Shown here piece after piece: positions 1-11,300 of a stretch of 64,000 nt of DNA. Below the pieces are notes generated by a model, which was not told the origin of the DNA, did not search any database, and worked only from the letters and a program-made list of their open reading frames with translations. The position numbers and the translations under genes are program-made. Each line of letters begins with the position of its first letter. The stretch's first letter is position 1. This DNA is from Coprinus comatus. Its lineage: Eukaryota; Basidiomycota; Agaricomycetes; Agaricales; Agaricaceae. The stretch lies in the NCBI GenBank assembly GCA_034638255.1, contig JAWPGT010000039.1, forward strand, positions 1-64,000, given 5' to 3'.

Positions 1-113
1 CCCCCTAACCCCCCTAACCCCCTAACCCCCCCCCCTAACCCCCTAACCCCCTAACCCCCTAACCCCCTAACCCCCCCCTAACCCCCCCCTAACCCCTAAC
101 CCCCCTAACCCCC
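1..113. repeat. Telomeric repeat tract (chromosome end)
   Basis: The first 113 bases are uninterrupted copies of C(n)TAA, the C-rich strand of TTAGGG-type telomere repeat. The number of C residues varies from about 4 to 10, most often 5, so the G-strand unit is mainly TTAGGGGG. Orientation is right for a left chromosome end. There is no subtelomeric spacer: the tract changes directly into copia coding sequence at 113/114 with about one base of ambiguity. Homopolymer length variation could be partly a sequencing effect. Confidence 0.93.
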
Positions 114-747
114 TGTGCCTTTGAGGAAAAGCAATTCGGTAACACGATTAAGCGTATCCAGACCGACAATGGCAGAGAATATGTCTCTAAGAAATTTGAG
201 GAATTCCTTCACTCAAAAGGGATAGTTCACGAGACATCTGCACCACATATACACCAGCAGAATGGTAGAGCAGAAAGACTGAACCGCACACTTCAGGAAA
301 AGGTGCAGGCCATGCAACTTACTGCATGCTTACCAGATTCTTGGTGGGAATTTGCCCTTAACACAGCAGTTCATTGTTATAATTGAACTCCCATCAAACG
401 TCTTGAATGGAAAACTCCCATGGAAATGGTAACAGGGAAAAAGCCAGATTTATCTGAGCTTCACGTGTTTGGCTGTGCAGCCTACGTTTTCATTCCAAAG
501 GAATCAAGGGATGACAAATTATCTCCCAGATCTGAATTAATGATCTTCCTTGGTTATGCTGGCGCTAACTTTACGTTCATGCAACACCAGAAAGGAAATG
601 TTATTTATACTGTGAAAACAGCTATTTTCGACAAGGGCTGGTATCCCAAATGCAAGCCAGATCACGAAAAAATTAAGGACTCCGGTTCTACAAAAAACCC
701 CAAAATAAATCCTCCTCCTCCGGCGTCTGATGAAGATGACGAGGATA
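114..747 (+). pseudogene. Ty1/copia element A1, integrase fragment (left of Plavaka insertion)
   Basis: This is the integrase part of a copia pol, beginning mid-domain at the telomere. Visible are the DNG.EY..KKF and GI.HETSAPHIHQQNG.AE blocks of the integrase core, then the HVFGCAAYVFIP region and the acidic DEDDED linker that precedes the reverse transcriptase. The frame is open except for a TGA at 384-386, where related copies have Arg (CGA). The same TGA is present in copy A2 (43271-43273), so the two share a recent common ancestor. The 5' LTR, gag and protease are absent, cut off by the telomere. The 3' part continues at 13275 after the inserted transposon. Confidence 0.9.
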
Positions 748-771
748 CATCAGGATTTCGGGGCTGTCCTT
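748..771 (+). repeat. Plavaka left terminal inverted repeat
   Basis: The sequence CATCAGGA...GGGG...TGTCCTT matches the reverse complement of 13249-13272 at 18 of 24 positions: eight identical terminal bases and a shared TGTCCTT inner block. It marks the left edge exactly where the copia reading frame is lost. Confidence 0.75.
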
Positions 772-930
772 GGAAAAACTTAGGACACCTTGGACAACCT
801 TGGGCGACTTTGACAACCTTTGGAGTGCTTTGATGTCCTTTGAAAAAATTATCCAAGTATGTCCAAGGTCACTCCTTTTTCCAAGTATATTCCCAAGGAA
901 GCAAAAGGTATATAAAGGTTATCTAAGGAC
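772..930. repeat. Plavaka left subterminal CCTTGG/CCAAGG cluster
   Basis: Short motifs of the form CCTTGGA, CTTTGA and TCCAAGG recur in both orientations about every 10-25 bases. The same motif family fills the right subterminal region (13065-13248). Arrays of this kind are typical transposase-binding sites in CACTA-like elements; that role here is inference. Confidence 0.65.
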
Positions 931-1095
931 ATGGTATTCTCTTGGATGGTTGGACCTCCCATCTACATGCAGGCCATCCAAAATGATCCCGAGGAGATTG
1001 GGAATTGGGATTACTTAATCAAATGATGTGAATAAAATGAAAAATACTCATATACTAGTATATGACATTCACTGAGATATACTTCATTGAACAGA

Positions 1096-1746
1096 TTATA
1101 GTGTACTACAATCTACGATTACCAGTAACATGAATATGTAAATTATACTACAAGTTGAAATTAGTTATAAGTCACATATACATACTCCGTCTCGATATCA
1201 GTGAGGTTGGCATCTCGCTAGAGGCTGTTAGCATTTAACGGGCAGTTGGGAAGGAATATAAGACTTACATTCAACTTCCGAGAGACCCATTTCAATACCT
1301 TCCTTCCCTTTTTTTTCAGATAAAGAACCGTATTTTGACAAATTTTTTGGATATGTAAAACTTTTTTTTGAGTTCGTACTTCGACAGGTGGGAGCTCATC
1401 CCAAATTGTTGAAGCGAACATGGGATTAAGATTGTCGTTGTCCGCACTCACTGTTGCTTGGTCTGTATAGAGTATGATGGACTTGAAATGAGGGAAAAAT
1501 GAGTGAATTAAACTCACCAGGAAGCGTGTCATTATTGTAAGACTTCTGAATGTGTATATTGCGAGGCTGTAAAGCCGAGGTTGATAATTCTGGTGTCACA
1601 GTGAAGGAGATAGATGGTGAAGTTGTGAGCAAAAAGGCTGCAGCTGAAGAAGAAAAATAAAAAAAGAACTTACCAGACTGGAACGGAATGTGAGGGTATG
1701 CCGAGTACATGCTTGTTGAGGTCAAGTAGTCTGTTGCCATACTCAT
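1096..1746 (-). CDS. Possible third Plavaka-borne gene, hypothetical small protein
   Basis: A spliced model reads from ATG at 1744-1746 through 1518, then exons 1462-1269, 1217-1186 and possibly 1147-1096. The introns at 1517-1463 (55 nt) and 1268-1218 (51 nt) have GTGAGT and GTAAGT donors, AG acceptors and consistent phase. The product would be about 150 residues: a Ser/Thr-rich N-terminal part, then a basic, possibly helical stretch with LHIQKICQNT and LKKKGRKVLKW. I recognise no family. It lies within the left arm of the Plavaka element and so is probably element cargo. The last exon is weak because its preceding intron would be only 38 nt. No RNA support is available. Confidence 0.4.
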
Positions 1747-1924
1747 AGCACACAGGATAGCGAGATGGCCCTGAAAGAGGTGGTTGTTTGTCCTTGTTTA
1801 CATGTGACTGAAAGTCATTAAACTTTCTGTACAAATAAGGACGAACAGCCCTTCCCAGCTACATCCACCAATCCCATATCCTTCATAGCAGGAAGACATA
1901 CAGGAGAGGGAAGAAATGGAGAGG

Positions 1925-2365
1925 AGGCAAGAGCAAGAGGCAAGGTGACAAGAGATGAGAGGTGAGAGGCGAGAGGCAAAAGACGAGACGAGAACGAGAG
2001 GGGAGAACGAGGGAGAGAGGAGAACGAGAGGGGAGAACGAGGGAGAGGGGAGAACGAGGGAGAGGGGAGAACGAGGGAGAGAGGAGAACAAGAGGGGAGA
2101 ACGAGGGAGAGAGGAGAACGAGACGAGACAAGAGACAAGAGACGAGAAACAAGAAACGAGAGGGGAGAGGAGAGGATAAGAGAGGCGATGATACGAGAGG
2201 ATACAAGAGGATACGAGATGCAAGGATACAAGAAGATACTAGAGGAAAGGGGAGGAGATGAGAGACGAGAGATGAGAGGCGAGGATACGAGAGATGAGAG
2301 GCGAGGATACGAGAGGCGAGGCGAGAACGAGAACGAACAAGAGGAGAGGAGAGGAGAGGGGAGAC
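1925..2365. repeat. GA-rich minisatellite
   Basis: Nearly pure purine on the plus strand, built from degenerate units such as GGAGAACGAGG-GAGA and GAGGCGAGGATAC. The inner block 1990-2130 repeats a 13-26 bp unit about eight times. Open frames on both strands through this tract are products of base composition, not genes. Confidence 0.9.
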
Positions 2366-2370
2366 GACCC

Positions 2371-4471
2371 TTCCACCTGTATTGAAGCTCGAGTCTCGAG
2401 TCTCAATATTTAAGGTCCTTCCCAGCCACTCTATGTTTAAGACTCAAATCCCAGGTCTCAACCCACCTATAAAACTTTATAACCCCAACCATAACCTCCA
2501 GCCGTTCCATCTCTCTAAACCTTCAAACCCCGGTTAATACGCCTTCTAACGGCTGTAGAACTTAAAGACTTGAAATTCAAGCCTCAACCTCCCCACTACT
2601 TGACTCTCAACCAAAACCTCCAGCCGTTCCTCTCTCGACCTTCATCTTCCTCTTCCTGGTGTTCTTTTGGTAGATATATGGGGTGTTGTCAGGAAATTTA
2701 TGTTTGTATTCAGATTTCAGAGGGGTAATGTTGGTGAGGATAGAGGTCCAGGGATTGGATCTCTTATGTCGATGAAGGCGCATAAATAGAAGTTTGAGCT
2801 ATTTAAACTGGAGGGGGGATAATTCCAAGGAGACTGGTGCAGTTGTTTGTTGGGGATGATGAGGATGGAGATCATGACCTTTATCTATTAATTATTATTG
2901 TTGAGAAACAGGATGTTGTAGTAGGAGTAATTAAACACTGACCTGTTTTCAATACTGGTCTTATGGTCCAAATGAAATCTCCCAAGTTCGTAATGGTCGC
3001 AGTACATCAAGTTCTTCCACCACCCATCATTTTGGATGAAAGTTGATATCCACCGTTGCTAAACACCACTTGCACCTACTATGGTTGTTGGGATGGAGCT
3101 TGGTGGCGTAGGCATGGGGGTCAGTGGTATCTGTGGCTTGGTTGTTATGACTTTCATATCAGCTGGCAGGGTCAAACCAGAACTTGAGAGATGTAGAGGT
3201 TAATACGGATAGCACGGGAATAGGCATTGACTGCCTTCCAGAATTGATTGATCTGGAAGTATAGTATGCTCTATTGTATTTCTGGCCGGTCATATAAATA
3301 CATCCGAAGAAGATGCCAACTTTGCGCATCAGAAGAATCTGCTTACACTAATGAATGAGAACGTGCGTGAGTACGACTGACACCAGCTACTGACCTATCT
3401 AAAGGTTCTTGGTCTAAGTTCCTGGTTTTGGAAACTCAAACCATCTTGATGATAGAGTCGTGGTCACCCACAAGCGGTTGAAGAACTTTTGCGTGATGTT
3501 TATCCAGGACATGTTCGTAATTCTAACATGCCTTTCATCATGAGCGTTGTGATTAATTTTAACTGGAGTAGTACTTACATCCTTCTATTCCTCATGCGTG
3601 TATCTGATTTGGATAAAGAGAATTTTGTTGGCCTTATTGGAAATATTAATAAGTGGAAAGCGTAATTGAAAACAAGAGCTTACTCTTGTTCATGTAAAGG
3701 ACAGACGAAAGGGCCTCATCAATGTGATCTAGGGATTAATATATATCATTAGTAGAGTATGCCTATTTCGTACTTTCCTATAAGTGAAATCTTTCAAGAT
3801 GGAAAAATATTTTCTTTTGGATTCGGGAGAAGGTATAGGGCCTATATGCAGAGCTCCAGGTTCAGGGATATTGGAAGGGAAGTTTGGGAATGGGAACCTG
3901 GTCGGCATTTGGGATTTCCTTGTTTCAAGGGGATTCTAAGGAGGGAGTATTGTGATGTTATCGCGTAAAAGAAAGATCTGTAGATTACATACCTTAAATT
4001 CTTGCATAATTACAGAAACAAGGCATGGAGGAGAGGAATGATCATCTTGCTAGGCCTCTGGTATCTCCTGGCTTCGTGAAGGGACCGCAAACATGCAGAA
4101 TGACTTTTGGATGGTATCTCCTGGTTTCAGAAACGCTATGGGGTGGAGTCTTATGTTCGGGTCAGTACGATTCATTGGTGTATAATGTGAGACATTACAA
4201 TGCTTACTACTAGTGTGTAGGTTTGCGAGTTGTAGAAGAGTCAATGGATTTGGCAGTTACCAGATGCCACCTAGTATGAGTCGTTTGTTTAATACAAGCC
4301 AAAGTTGTATAGACTGAAGTTTGTAGTAGTAGTAGTAGATGAATGGATTCGTGAGCAGTTTACTTGGTAGATGGAAGCCATTGTATGGATTGTGGTGAAG
4401 AGTGTTGAAGGAGATGATTAGACTGACCCGGTACTATTGCTTATATAATATATGATCCCAGAATATTATTT
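2371..4471. other. Plavaka left arm, no recognisable gene
   Basis: About 2.1 kb between the minisatellite and the 3' end of the transposase gene. No open frame here resembles a protein family known to me, and splice-like signals do not chain into a coding model. A short GTA trinucleotide run sits near 4325-4340. Confidence 0.6.
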
Positions 4472-7400
4472 TTAAAAAAACGTTCTAAACGCATGATAAT
4501 CTATATATCTATTTACATAAAACTGTTGGAACGTATCGAGGGTGTCAGCCTTTGAAATACTACGGTCTGTAAACTCTCCAGTCTGGTAACGAGGCACAAG
4601 ATGAGCTGCACGGTAAATAGACGCTATAGGAATTAATTCAACACATGGTTCCAAATCTTCATCAAAGTCCGACTCAACAACCCACAGACCTGTGTTTCGA
4701 TCAGGTGAATCAGGATTCGTTTTTAAAAACCACTGTACCAGAGCACACTGGTACTGTTGATTTTCATACCAAAAGGAAAGAAATGCAAGGACTCTTGCAA
4801 CTTTGAATCCTTTCATACCCAAAAGGCTAGGGTTTGAATTTACAAAAACCGTATCATACCTGGGTAATCCTTTCCATGACGATGTAGCTCGGATATATTC
4901 GCGGCACATCCCTCGAATATGGTTGGAATCACTTGGCGAATGGAGCACGACAGAAGCAGTATAGAAGATTGAGATTTTCGATTGGAGAATTGGGATTGTG
5001 TGATTAGGTGGTGGGTTTTCAAAATTTGAGTAGCGTTCATTATAAAGGAATTGTTGAAGAATTTTTGGGAAAGTTTGAAGTTTTAGTTGTTTTGTTGTCA
5101 TTTCTAGAGACCATCGATGTTCTATAAATCCAAGAAACTGTTTAGAATCAATGTTATAGATTCTAGAGTAATTAACGTACTCGGTTTGGCTGCAAGTTTG
5201 ACCTCTGCTTCGACAAGTTCAGTTTTGTCATCTTCATCTTCATCTTCATCTTCTACATCCATAACTGGAGCTTGAGATGATGAAGCAGGTAAGATGGGGG
5301 GAGAAGCTGACAATGTTCGAGTTAGTCACACATTTAATCAGGATAATAGAAGAACTTACAATCCGATAACATTCCAAGCTTCGTAAAATGGACCCGAGCA
5401 GCAGCTAGCATGTCGATTCGTTGGTTGGTTATGAGGATCTGCTCCAGGGGTTCATTTTTGTTTGAACGCCGCCATGGCTCTTTGACAGCTCGTATGTGCA
5501 TTGATTCTGTGATGGACGTACAGAGTCCATTAGGAGCACCAAACGACCGGATAAGGGATGCATAATGTTGAATAGCATGCTGGCGAGGTAAAGAAATCCC
5601 TTCTGGCCGAACACCCAATTCGACAAATATTTGTCGAGCATTGTGGAACCTTGTGAGCACCTCCTCTAACCGGAGAACGTCTGCCTCCGTCAAATATTCT
5701 TGTCGTGCTATATAACAGAACTCGAGGAAGGCACAGAACGTTTGAATTATTTCAATTGGTAAGTGACCCTCGAGTGCCGGTAGAAAAACCTTGTATTGTA
5801 CATTAGACATATTTATTTTGAGCAAGAAAAATATGAATTTACCTTCATTAATGCTTTCGAGTCCTTGCCGGTCCATTGTTTAAAGTTCCGTCCTTGAGGA
5901 AAGTGTCGAAGGCCTGTGAATGGCGGGACGATTGAAATTCTATGGAAGAAGTGAATAAAGAAAATGATAAACATGACATGTAATACTTACCGAAAATCAA
6001 TATCATCTAAAATTTCCTTTGCACGTTGAAGACCATGCTTAAGTTTAAGGTATTCCCCTACCCATGCTACCAAATGGTCTTTAAATGTACCTTTTATGAC
6101 CTGATGAAGGAGGTCTGGTGCAATCAACTCATGAGCGTCTGCACGAGGAAAGTCATTTGTGAAAGGCTATAAATGCATTAGCACAGTATGATGAAATTCA
6201 AAAGAAAAAAAATACGTACAGAGATATTATAGATAACACCATGTTCACCATACAGTTCTGCATTTGAATAAGTCTCGATCAACATATCTGTGATGGCTTT
6301 GGTACGCCGTCGTTCCATAAATCGTTCACTGTCTAGTTTGTCTGGTGGTGCACGACAACTATGTTAGAGTAAGTATGAGAAGAAAGACATTCTTATCAAA
6401 GTATAATACTCACCGTGGACACCATCCCTGTACAACACCTGCCACAAGGGTCTGCTCAGGGTAATCACCTATGTAAGGTCCTATACCCCATATAATGTGA
6501 CGGTAATAACCATCAGGACAACGAGCAAGCTCCGGAGTTGACATTCCTGATAATAGTGAAGAGAGTATTTTTTTGAAAGAAGAATGAAAGATCTGACGAT
6601 GCAAGGTACGGAATTCTGGGTCATCTGTGTGCGCTTTATCAGCTTCGATATTTGTTAGAATCAATGTAATATTTAATAAAGGAAATAGACTTACTTTTAG
6701 GGATAGATAAAAAGCCAATGAGGACAAGTCCATTTCCATGTGCTCAACGAGCACTGTTGTGAATGTTCCCAATGGACCCGTAGATAGGCCAATATTCATT
6801 ATGTCCAGTTGCCACAGACACTGTGGTCTTATCACTCCCAAGAATGATCGGCACAAACATCGAGCCATGGCTGTTTGGATCTTTAGCAAGAAGCTCCTAT
6901 ATTGTGTCTCAGCATGTATTCCAGAAAAAGAAATGATAAAACACATATTACTCACCGCTTGATCCCAAGCCCAGTCTCCAGACATCATATTTTCATAAAC
7001 TCGCAAACCCTCTTTGTTGAATTGCCAGATTGGCGCAGGATCAAACATTGTGGAAAAGGTGTCATCGTTAAGCATATTGCGAAAGAGTTGGCGAGGGTTG
7101 CGGAACCAGACAGTGTAATCAGGTGATACCCAACTAGCATTGGGTGTTTCACATTTTTCTGGGTCAGCGTTGAACGTAACGCTTTGCCAAGGGACTTCAC
7201 CATAAGGTATCGCGTCGATAGTGGAATACATATCTTTATGGTTAATAAAACGTGAGGTGTCATTGTGTTCTTCGAGTTGTTTGCCAAAAAGTCAAAGAAC
7301 ACTATCGATTGTACTGGCTGAAAATTGTTTCGAATAGAAGAGCTCTGCTGCCTCAAAGGCGTGGCGATTCTCGAATGGAAACCAGTCCCCTGTTTTATAA

Positions 7401-8163
7401 GGTTCAGGTGGTGGTGGTGGAGGAGGAGGAGGTATTGGGTATGGGATTCCGTTCTCATCACATGGAACTCCTATGCTCAAAGAGTCAGACCTTAGTAATA
7501 AAATACAGTGATTGGAGTCCTTACCATTGATCAGAGGATGTGAGCTGTAAGTAAAAGACTCACTCCCATCATCGGTGTCATCATCATTGTGGCAGGCAGG
7601 AGAAAAGTCGGACAACTGACGAAAAAAAAACATTAATTAGGGTGTATATGAAAACAATAGCGGGGAAAATTTACGGGTGAGTTGTTACTGCCATCTGAGG
7701 CAGGTAGGCTATTTTGGTAATGTACAGGTGTATTACCAAGTTGGAAGTCTCCAGTGCTGAATTGGAGATCACTAATAGTTGGTGATTGTGGTTCAAAGTC
7801 CAAGGATTCGATTCGTTCGTCACTAGAATATAAGTCTTCGGCAATGACATCATCGTTGGGAATTGGCAATTGTGTCTGAAGTCCCACTTCAATGGGCGAC
7901 ATTAGGCCATCAGGACCAGTAGAGGTAAAGCTGGTATCGGCTTTTAGGGGTGTTTGGAAGTCTGCGTAGCTTGAACTTGCTTGAGTGAGTTTTGGCATGG
8001 GAAAACCAGGATGGGTAACTCGTAAATGCTGAGTCATTCCTGACTGGTGTTGAAGGATGCGTTTACATCCTCTGACTGGACATGAATGTTGTTTGGTATC
8101 TTGAGTAAGAGAGTCTTCGGGGTAATTGTGTGGATACGTGGGTTTGCGTCGAGGCCTAGGCAT
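4472..8163 (-). pseudogene. Plavaka transposase, complete architecture, disabled
   Basis: Presumed to catalyse cut-and-paste movement of the surrounding element. Eleven exons can be traced: 8163-7675, 7615-7525, 7470-6956, 6896-6695, 6642-6414, 6358-6220, 6166-5991, 5939-5843, 5789-5360, 5306-5181 and 5103-4472, with introns of about 50-60 nt. The N-terminus has a C2H2 finger (CPVRGC...H....H). Plavaka-family blocks follow: HPLING, the PW.PFENR-like WFPFENR region, YSTIDAIPYGEVPWQ, SGDWAW, the IILGSDKT region, GWCPRC, PDLLHQVIKGTFKD, LEFCYIAR, SLPRQHAIQHY, SFGAPNGL and a C-terminal REYIRAT and YRAAHLVP block. Two defects are visible: a TGA replacing Arg at 6744-6746 and a pair of opposite one-base indels near 7275-7300. 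No functional protein is expected from this copy unless the indels are read errors. Confidence 0.88.
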
Positions 8164-8327
8164 AATGGTGAACTTGAGAGTCGAGAAGAGCTGGAGAGGA
8201 GTAACTTATGTAGAAATGCATTGAATTGATGTAGTAATGGTAGTGATCATTGCATTACCTTTACTTTGAACTTAGCTTAGCACTTGGAACGAACTTTGCA
8301 TCATTTTCAACTTACCTTTTTTCCACT
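8164..8327. promoter_or_regulatory. Divergent intergenic region between the two Plavaka genes
   Basis: Only 164 bp separate the transposase start (8163) and the partner gene start (8328), which are read in opposite directions. The interval must hold both promoters, or one bidirectional promoter. No clear TATA box is visible. This head-to-head layout suggests joint expression of the two proteins. Confidence 0.55.
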
Positions 8328-11300
8328 ATGTCTAACATTCCCGAAACACCATCCCAACCAAATCCAGGTCGTATGCAGACACGCTCCCGCAATGCAACAG
8401 CTCATCCTGGAACTGCCATGAAAGAAGCCCTTTGTATACGTACACGCCGAGCACCGGAGGAGATCCAAAAAGAGAAGGACGCGAAACTGGCGCGCCGTTT
8501 AGCGAAGGAGGCGGCCCAAGCACAGAAGAAGATTAATCAGGGACAAGTTACTGCTCTTGAGAAAGAAACTGTTGCTCTTGAAGCAATACGCGTTGCACAA
8601 CACCCTCGTAAACTTCCCGGAGGCACTGGTGGTATGTATCTCTCAGAGTTTGTGTCTCATTTAATTATTGAGGAACATACCTTGTAGATGTCCATGACGA
8701 ACCCGACGAATCTAGAAAGTCAAAGACTTCAACCAAAACTCGCGGTAGGAAGCGCAAGAATGAATTGATGACTGAAGATGAGAGTGATCCTCCACTACAA
8801 CCTATTAAAAAAAAAACTACTGGGAAGGGCGTTAAAAAACTGGTGATAATGAAACAAGCTGAGGAAGCTCTGGAGTCCATTCCGGTTGATAAGCAGCGCG
8901 TCCCGAAGCCTACACACAAGTCGGACAAGGCTACTGTTCAACAGACCTGGTCAGAACACGACGTAAGTTAATATTCGATCAGACTGGATTTGAAGAGGCT
9001 TACCTGAGCACATAGAAAGTTACATATATCAACGAGGCTTCAAAAGAGCCCATTCCAGTTAAAAAGCGGCCTGTCCCAAGGCCTACACGCAAGTCGGCCA
9101 AGGCTCCTGGTCAACAGACAATGTCAGAACACGAAGTAAGTTGATATCCGATCGGACTGGGTTTGAACTTGAGGCTCACCTGTATCGTATAGCAAGCTGC
9201 ATATACCAACGAGGCTTCAGAAGAGTCCATTCCAGTTGATAAGCAGTGTGTCACAAAGCCCACACACAAGTCGGCCAAGGCTCCTGTTCAACAGATAATG
9301 TCAAAACATGATGTAAGTTGATAGCATCCAATCAGACACTGGGTTTGAACTCGAAGCTCACTTATATCGCATACTACATATGCAGTCTGAGGATCAAGTT
9401 GACGGTTTTGGGGAACCGAAACCTTTTGCTGATTGGATGGTAACAGCAAAAAAGAAAAAGTTATATCGCCGTTCAAAACTGCAAAAAGGTATGAACTTGT
9501 CTCACCTTTTTCCGATGGAAAACTGATGTCATTTATTTATTATATATATGTTAGAAATTGAGCCTCCAATGGATTATATGATGGATGATGTTGTTGAAGG
9601 TTTTATTCAACAAGGTATAGATGCTGATGGTCAGTCAACTCCATGTCCCCCGAGCAGGACGGCAATGAGCGCAAGACCCGAAAGAAACACCGCCATTAAT
9701 GAAATAGAAGCCACAAATGTCTTTCAGTCCCCTTTACCCGCAATCAAATTGAAGAAAATAGCAAGAACAGCGAAAATCCAGGGGAACGCCATGGGTAAGA
9801 GAGTTGAGAAGAGGAACAAACAAGATAAAGAGAAACAGAAGGTTCGTTTCGTTCCGTTGAGCCCTACATTGCTTACTAACACATGTTCTGATGGACGATC
9901 GTACTTCCACTTTAGGCACTTGATTTCTCCCAACACAATCAACAAACTTCTAATGTACCACTGCTAGTTGCCCAAGTGTAGGTGTACAGATTTATTGCTT
10001 GGTTACAAATTATGAAGTGTGAATTTACAGATCTCAAGTTCAAAATATACCATCCGGCAGTAGCTCCTCTCAGAATCGCAACTCTAACAACCCGTCTGAT
10101 CTGATTCAGAGTCAGGCTCAAGGGTCCAGTTCATTGGCTTCAAACACATCTCGTGCCACCTCTACCACGCATAAACTCATCAAAATTGTCAATGAACATA
10201 CATGTCCATCACAACCGCTGAGCAAGAGGTTGCTGGAGAGGCAATTGGCTGCAAAAGATGAAGATAACGACACTGATGTTCCTTCCACTGAAGGCGAAGA
10301 TAATTCCTTGGAACTTCAACAAGCCATTGCAAGCCCGATGAAGGCTGTGGTATATCGCAAGAAAAATCAGGTATGTTTGTAACTTATGAGCAGCACTTAT
10401 TCACTGGTATACACGTCTAACTTACCAAATCTTATTTTTCTAGAGTAGTATCAAGATCAAGGACAATAACGGAAATTATAATATACCAACGGGTAGTGAT
10501 ACGGACTCGGACGACAATCAGCATGCTCCCAAGCCTCGAAAACGCGTACTCACGATCGCCGATCTCCCACCGCTTGCGAACAAACACTCCACTTTTACTA
10601 GGGGCATCATACCAGCGTTCATCAAGATTTGGCTCAGCACCAATGATCCATGGCTATACAAAGTGGAGGATATCGAGGCACTGCTGGGTGTAGTGTCCCG
10701 CCATATCTATGGAAACACGCTTATCCTTGAAACAACCAAAGGCTCCCCTGCATACGAAATCGTAAGTTTTTTTGCTCCAATGTTCTTGCTACACAACTGA
10801 GGCCCTCAATTCTAATGTAGATTACTCGTCAAATTCACCAATATCGGAACAAGCTTGCCATAAAGGCTATCGAGGTCGTATATGCATACTATTTGCACAC
10901 TGTTGATGAAAACGTCTCTTTGGATGATGAGGGGTCATACGATGAATTTGCAACATGGGCAGAGTACATGTTAGAGGATGATCGTTTTCTCTGGCGCAGT
11001 ACTGAAAAATCAAGGCCTGGATCAGTGAGTTGACTAATACGCCTTTCTTTTTCAATGTATCTAAGCTTGTGAAATGTAACAAACAGATGGTAGCGAAATC
11101 GGGTGGTATGCAACACTCCCTTGTGTTGCAAACCTTCTCTGCCCATTATTCTAGTGTAACTCTCATCCCAATACCTTCTTTGGATTCAGAAATCAAAGAT
11201 CCACGTGCTGGTCTTGCACTTGCAGCGACGGTGGTAAGTTGGTTTATTTATATATTTATATATATATACTAACTTGATCAATCTACAATAGCTCCTCCGT

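Noticed and set aside
1798..2385. Several overlapping open frames on both strands through the GA-rich tract
   Set aside because: They arise from a purine-only repeat that lacks stops; products are Arg/Glu or Ser/Leu/Pro repeats.
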